The position numbers were made by a program, and so were the translations under genes. This document shows, piece after piece, positions 59,640 to 64,000 of a stretch of 64,000 bases of DNA (positions are counted from its first letter, which is position 1; every line of letters starts with the position of its first letter). Under the pieces are notes generated by a model. That model was not told where the DNA came from, did not search any database, and saw only the letters and a list, made by a program, of their open reading frames with translations. This DNA comes from Craterostigma plantagineum (taxonomy: Eukaryota; Streptophyta; Magnoliopsida; Lamiales; Linderniaceae), in assembly GCA_027422505.1 (NCBI GenBank), contig JAPQWV010000498.1, forward strand, positions 62,001-126,000. Reading direction: 5' to 3'.

Positions 59640-61352
59640 GATTTGTTTAAAGAACTATGTATAATTGATGATCTTTTTGTTCGGATATATGGATGAGGAT
59701 AATACGGAATGAAATCTTAATGACAAACGGGTCAGCTTGAGTTCGATATTTATAAGGGGTACGAGTCAAACATATATGTCGTTGACTAATTTGACAAGTA
59801 GAGCAGTTTGAATCAGTATTCCCATAACTAGTCAAACGTGTACAAAAAGTTTGTTATTTCCTAATCTAGATTAATAATGATAATTTAAGTAATAACTACC
59901 CCCAATTTAGAATCGGATAATTCTATTCACCACCTATTTACTAAATACACCCCCCATATTTATTAACAATATTAAATGATGTATTTCCATGTTTAACTAA
60001 TTTGTTTATAAGTTATTTCTTTTCACATATTCAATGCATGCAACAACGAAAATGGTAGGTTTAAAGTCAAGTTGGACTAATTAGTTTCACTTATGTATTG
60101 CACACAAAATAAAAAAATAAATTAAATAATATTACTAACTTGTTTATTTCCAACGATAGTAAAACTTCTCATAAATATATAGTTTTATGTTTTAATTCTG
60201 TGCTACTATTAAAACTTCTCATACTAATTATATTTAGGATATCTATAATATAGGAATATTATGTTATTTAAATGTATTTGATTAATTAACTTATAACCGT
60301 TTTCAGTATTTTTTCATAAATCTAAAAAAATATAATGTTATGTGATTATTTTTATTAAATAAGTTATGTTTATATATTTAAAATTATTACTTTTTAAATT
60401 GAATGTAAAAGTGGGGTGTAATTAGGAAGTATTATTAAATACTACGTGTTAATAAAGAATAAATTAATTAATGAAATTTTGAATTCAAGGTGCAAAAATT
60501 TGGTAAAAGGTAACTTTTACAAATCTCATGTTATTTTGAAAATAAAATGGAAAGTATTAAATTTTGTTAGGGGTGTGAATAGCATTTTTCACCCTAAGGG
60601 GGGTGTGAATAGTATGACCCTTTAGAATCATATTGCAAAAATCCATGACATTTCTTACTCCCTCCGTCTCAGCAACTTTATGACATAAGTTGCTGAGCAC
60701 GCAAATTATGGTGGCATTATTATAATAATATAGTACAATGAAAAAGTAAAAAAGTGTAAATTTCAACACGTCTTTTAAGAATATTTAATATTATTATATT
60801 GATTGTTTGTGATAGTTTTTTGCTAAATAAGAAAATGTGATAAAATTATTTGAATGCCTGAAATAGAAAACTGTGATAAAATTAGCCGGACCCATGGATG
60901 TATGATTATCCTAAAAGAGAGTCAAAGTCAAGTTCGATAGGGTGTATGTCTCTTAAACCTATTCAGTCAAATCAAAGGAATAATTAGTTTAATTTTGGCC
61001 ATACACGCTTTTTGACGAACGACGCCGTATCTCCTTCCCTAGTTCGGGGCCCAGCACTTCCAATGTCTTCGGTTCGATAGGACATCAAATTTTCGTTTCA
61101 ATCGATTGGGTCCTTCTACTATAACTGTATTTCGACATGGCCCCTGATGTTTTCAAAAGGTTTCGATTAGGTCCGTAATGGAAACAATTTATTTCATCTT
61201 TTGGGCCGCTGTTCGCGCTTTGATGATAACATATTAAAAAAGTAAATTGGACCATAGAAAAACCCATTATTAACCAGTAATTAGTTTGTTAAAATAACCA
61301 AGTTTCTAAAATAAAACCTACAAAGAGTGGCGCCTAACAAGTTAGTTTCTTC
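59640..61352. other. Intergenic between the small gene and the DUF4378-type gene
   Basis: AT-rich. Contains C-rich repeat blocks of the type CTATTCACACCCCC at 59900-59965 and, inverted, at 60558-60625; these may be the degenerate ends of another transposon. The third Stowaway-type MITE is at 60658-60895. No gene seen. Confidence 0.55.
60658..60895. mobile_element. MITE-like element, Stowaway-type, copy 3
   Basis: Starts CTCCCTCCGTCTCAGCAACT after TA. It contains CACGTCTTTTAAGAATATTT with ATTATTATATTGATTGTTTG, the same core as copies at 12293 and 52492. The right end is near 60895 and degenerate. Confidence 0.7.
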
Positions 61353-63962
61353 CTAGCTGCACAAATACATTTCGTCACATAACTCTTGCAATAACACGTC
61401 GAAAATCGAAACCTCGAATTCTATCCCAACATCTTCGACTTCCTCCGACGAATTCTTCCATCGACTCGCCTCCCTTCGAAAATCCAACTCGATCATCGCA
61501 TCTATCGTGTCGAACCCAACTTCCCTATTATCGCACTTATTCGACTCGCATTTCTCAACGACGTCCAAGACGAGCCTCTTCTTCTCCAACGACATTTTCT
61601 TCGATTTATCGAGCTCTTTGTTCCTTGTTAATAATGGCTCGTAATTATCTCCGTCGTCCGAGCATGAATCCTCGAGCAACTTCCTCTCGAGTTCCAATGG
61701 GTTGAGTTCTGCGAGTTTCTCGAATCTTCGAAGCCTTCGTAGAAGCTGATGCTTTGCTCCTGTAAAAGAGATAGTTAGGGTTTGTTTTTATGAAATATAA
61801 CTGTGCGGTAATTGGGCATGTAGGTCATATGCTAACAGGGACTTGTAATAGAAAAATGAAAAACATATAAGCTTTAAAGGGGACCCCTATTATATACTAT
61901 TCTACACTGATTAATTATTACAAGTCCAAACATATATACGTGTGGAGGCAGAGAGATGAAAGGGACAACACAACGAACAAGCTTCATAGCAAAACGGATC
62001 GGTCGCATGAAAGACAAAGGAAATAAATTGTTCTTGTTTTCATTTAATTCAAATATGAAGTTGCAGCAGCTAGCTAGGTCATGCAAATGGGGTGGGAAAA
62101 TTTTTTTGACTTTTAATGAAGGAAATTTTGTGTAAGAAATGAAAAATACGTACTTTGTACATTTTCGTAACTCGATTCAAGGTTGTAACTGTCCTCGTCA
62201 TCTTCTTCGTCGTCTTCTTCCTCGTTGTGGTCATCGTCGTCTTCTTTGAATGGAGGATCTAATACAGAAACTGGACTGCATTGTTCTTTTTCTTCATCCT
62301 TTTCTGCTCCTTTATTATTTTCTGAATTTCTTGGATTTTCATTTACCTGTTAGTAAAGAATAGTTTAATATTGATTAACGAAGGTGATTAGGACGTGGAA
62401 ACTGTCATTAGGAATCCTATGATCGAAGACAACATGCGAGGTTTGTCTTTTAGTGTGTGAGGGGAGACAAGGTTAGATTAAAATAAAGATTTGGTCATGA
62501 TAGGAGTGTTCGAAACGTACACGATTAAAAACAAAAATTTAAGTAAAAGACAGGTGACGCCCCAACTATCCAAAAACGATTTTCGTAAAATATAAAAGTG
62601 AAACTTTGATAATATTTTACTATGATAAAGTTTGGAAGGGGCATTTAGGTCATTAGGGGACCATCAGGTTAAGAAGGGATCGTTTACCGACAGTACGAAG
62701 AAAGTCGTGGACTCGAACTCACGAGCGGTTCGTTTCAATTACATTTACAGATTGCACGAAATCTCCATGTTATACTTTCTGGTGAAAAATTAATCCTCAA
62801 GAAAGAAAACAATGGGTATATCTATTTAGGAAAGAAAGATGATGATTATTCTTTTCCCCAACGAAGCAATTTCCTTCCGAATTACCAAAAAATGTAACGC
62901 CACTAAAAAAAATTAATTCTAACGCACCAATAACCATTAACGAAAACGATATTCAGTTTAACCGAAGAGGCAAAATTATAATTTTGGGTCACTAACTAAA
63001 CCCGTTTTCATTTTTGGGTCACTATGTTTTGATCGTTGCAAAATTAGATTAATAACTTTCTATATCTTAACAAAATTAAGTCACTGGTTGATTTTCCGGC
63101 ATAAACCACCGGAAAACTGATGTGGCGATGAACGTGGCCACTGAGCCACATCGGATTTTTCGTTGATTTTCGAGGAAAAACTGGCTGGTGAACTATTTTG
63201 TTAAGGCATACAAAGTTACAAACTTATTTTGCAATTGTCAAACAAAGTGATCCAAAAGCGAAAATATGCATAGTTAGTGACCTAACAATTAGATAATACT
63301 GACAAGAGAAAACGTTAGTAAAGAAATGGAACCTGGGACGCGGCCGCGCGGCTGGTCGGAGACCCAACCGGAGAGCATAATTCCGGCGAGAATAGACCGG
63401 CGGGTAACGGACTCCGGCTAAAAGAAAACACGAAAGGGCTCACGCAAAACCCATCGTCTTCTTCTTCTTCTTCTTCTTCGTCGCGACAACTCTTCGACCC
63501 AATATCACGCTTCTCTAGATCGTTCTCCGAAGTAAGGCGCTTTTTGCTTTTGCCCTTAATTTTCTTCAGAAACGATGCAAACAATCCCAGCCCACCTCCC
63601 CGTTGCTTCGGTTTTTGATGCTTCTGTATCCTCAGCGCAGCTTCTAGAAGAAGCGAGGCCGTTCTAGAAGGAACGTGGAGGAAAACGGCGCCGTTCGGCG
63701 GCTGACTACTCTTGTTAGCAGGCGAGGGAAGCTCGACAAAGGGAGACTTGGTGATGTCATCAGACGATGAGCCACGGAGTTTAAGGAAACAAGCGTGGCT
63801 GCAAAGGATGTTACCGATATTTGGTTGCTTCTTCTCGAGAAGAGAATAACGTTTCCGTGAAATGTTTGCTTTGGGATGAAAGGGTTCTTGATCTTCCTTC
63901 AGAAGCTCATGCAGTCGAAGCATATTACTAGTTCTTTGCTTGTTCTGATGATGAGACATCAT
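61353..63962 (-). CDS. DUF4378/TRM-like plant protein
   Basis: Three exons: 63333-63962, 62154-62346, 61353-61759; 409 aa from the first of two adjacent ATGs. The N-terminal part is basic (FLKKIKGKSKKR) with an acidic Glu run, and has FVFSFSRSPLPAGLFSPELC. The middle has CSPVSVLDPPFKEDDDDHNE and, across intron 2, SYNLESSYENVQRAKHQLLR followed by RLRRFEKLAELNPLELERKL. The C-terminal part has FRREASRWKNSSEEVEDVGI and FEVSIFDVLLQELCDEM. This order is shared by plant proteins carrying a DUF4378-type C-terminus, some of which (TRM/LONGIFOLIA-like) bind the TON1 microtubule complex. The exact role of this one is unknown. Intron 1 contains a foldback element. Confidence 0.85.
62997..63282. mobile_element. 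Foldback MITE-like element in intron 1 of the DUF4378-type gene
   Basis: The two halves are imperfect inverted copies of about 110 bp. The left reads GGTCACTAACTA ... GATCGTTGCAAAATTAG ... CTTAACAAAAT ... TCACTGG. The complement of the right reads GGTCACTAACTA ... GACAATTGCAAAATAAG ... CTTAACAAAAT ... TCACCAG. The centre includes CCGATGTGGC-type inverted blocks. No ORF and no clear target duplication. Confidence 0.7.
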
Positions 63963-64000
63963 AAGAAGAAAATCTTTGCGATGATTGGTAAATGGAATTT

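Noticed and set aside
1..64000. CRISPR arrays, bacterial operons, Shine-Dalgarno sites
   Set aside because: The window is plant nuclear DNA with spliced genes; no regularly spaced direct repeats were seen.

Overview
This is nuclear DNA from a flowering plant, most likely an asterid eudicot and plausibly Lamiales. The protein-coding genes have GT-AG introns and AT-rich introns and spacers. Their products are plant families: pectin methylesterase, pectate lyase, JAZ/TIFY repressor, trihelix PTL, SOBIR1, SRO/PARP-like, LURP-one-related, PPR, chloroplast RNP and R1-like CC-NB-LRR. R1-type NLRs are characteristic of asterids. I assembled the spliced models by hand from splice signals, reading-frame continuity and remembered family sequences; no search was run.

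Layout. 1-9 kb: 3' end of NUP107 (+), a LURP-one-related gene (-), 20S proteasome alpha-5 PAE (+, with an apparent 1-base frameshift) and a type-I pectinesterase (-). 9-19 kb: two R1-like NLR paralogues in convergent orientation. Between them lie an SRO gene (-) and, by structure, a cluster of two to three H/ACA snoRNA-like units (+) behind a site II/telo-box promoter. 19-31 kb: a Tourist-like MITE, long-chain alcohol oxidase FAO (-), RPL27a (-) divergent from a PPR gene (+), a glyoxal-oxidase-like gene (+) and chloroplast RNP CP31 (+). 32-34 kb: SOBIR1 (+). 35-45 kb: an ABHD17-like alpha/beta hydrolase (+) whose last intron holds a complete 7.3-kb Athila-like LTR retrotransposon on the opposite strand, with equal-length LTRs, a 5-bp target duplication and only a gag-protease ORF. 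45-52 kb: pectate lyase (-), a membrane-anchored methyltransferase (+) and a JAZ3/TIFY6-like gene (-). 52-64 kb: AT-rich DNA with MITEs, the trihelix factor PTL (-), a small unrecognised gene (-) and a DUF4378-type gene (-).

Functional themes. Several genes belong to immunity or stress (two NLRs, SOBIR1, LURP-one-like, SRO, JAZ) and several to the cell wall or surface (PME, pectate lyase, GLOX, FAO). They are ordinary neighbours in a gene-dense plant interval, not an operon. The most unusual points are the snoRNA-like array, the NLR copy that has lost exactly its kinase-2/Walker B block, a 68-bp duplication that doubles the 3' splice site of CP31, the young gag-only retrotransposon in a roughly 80-bp intron, and the PAE frameshift.
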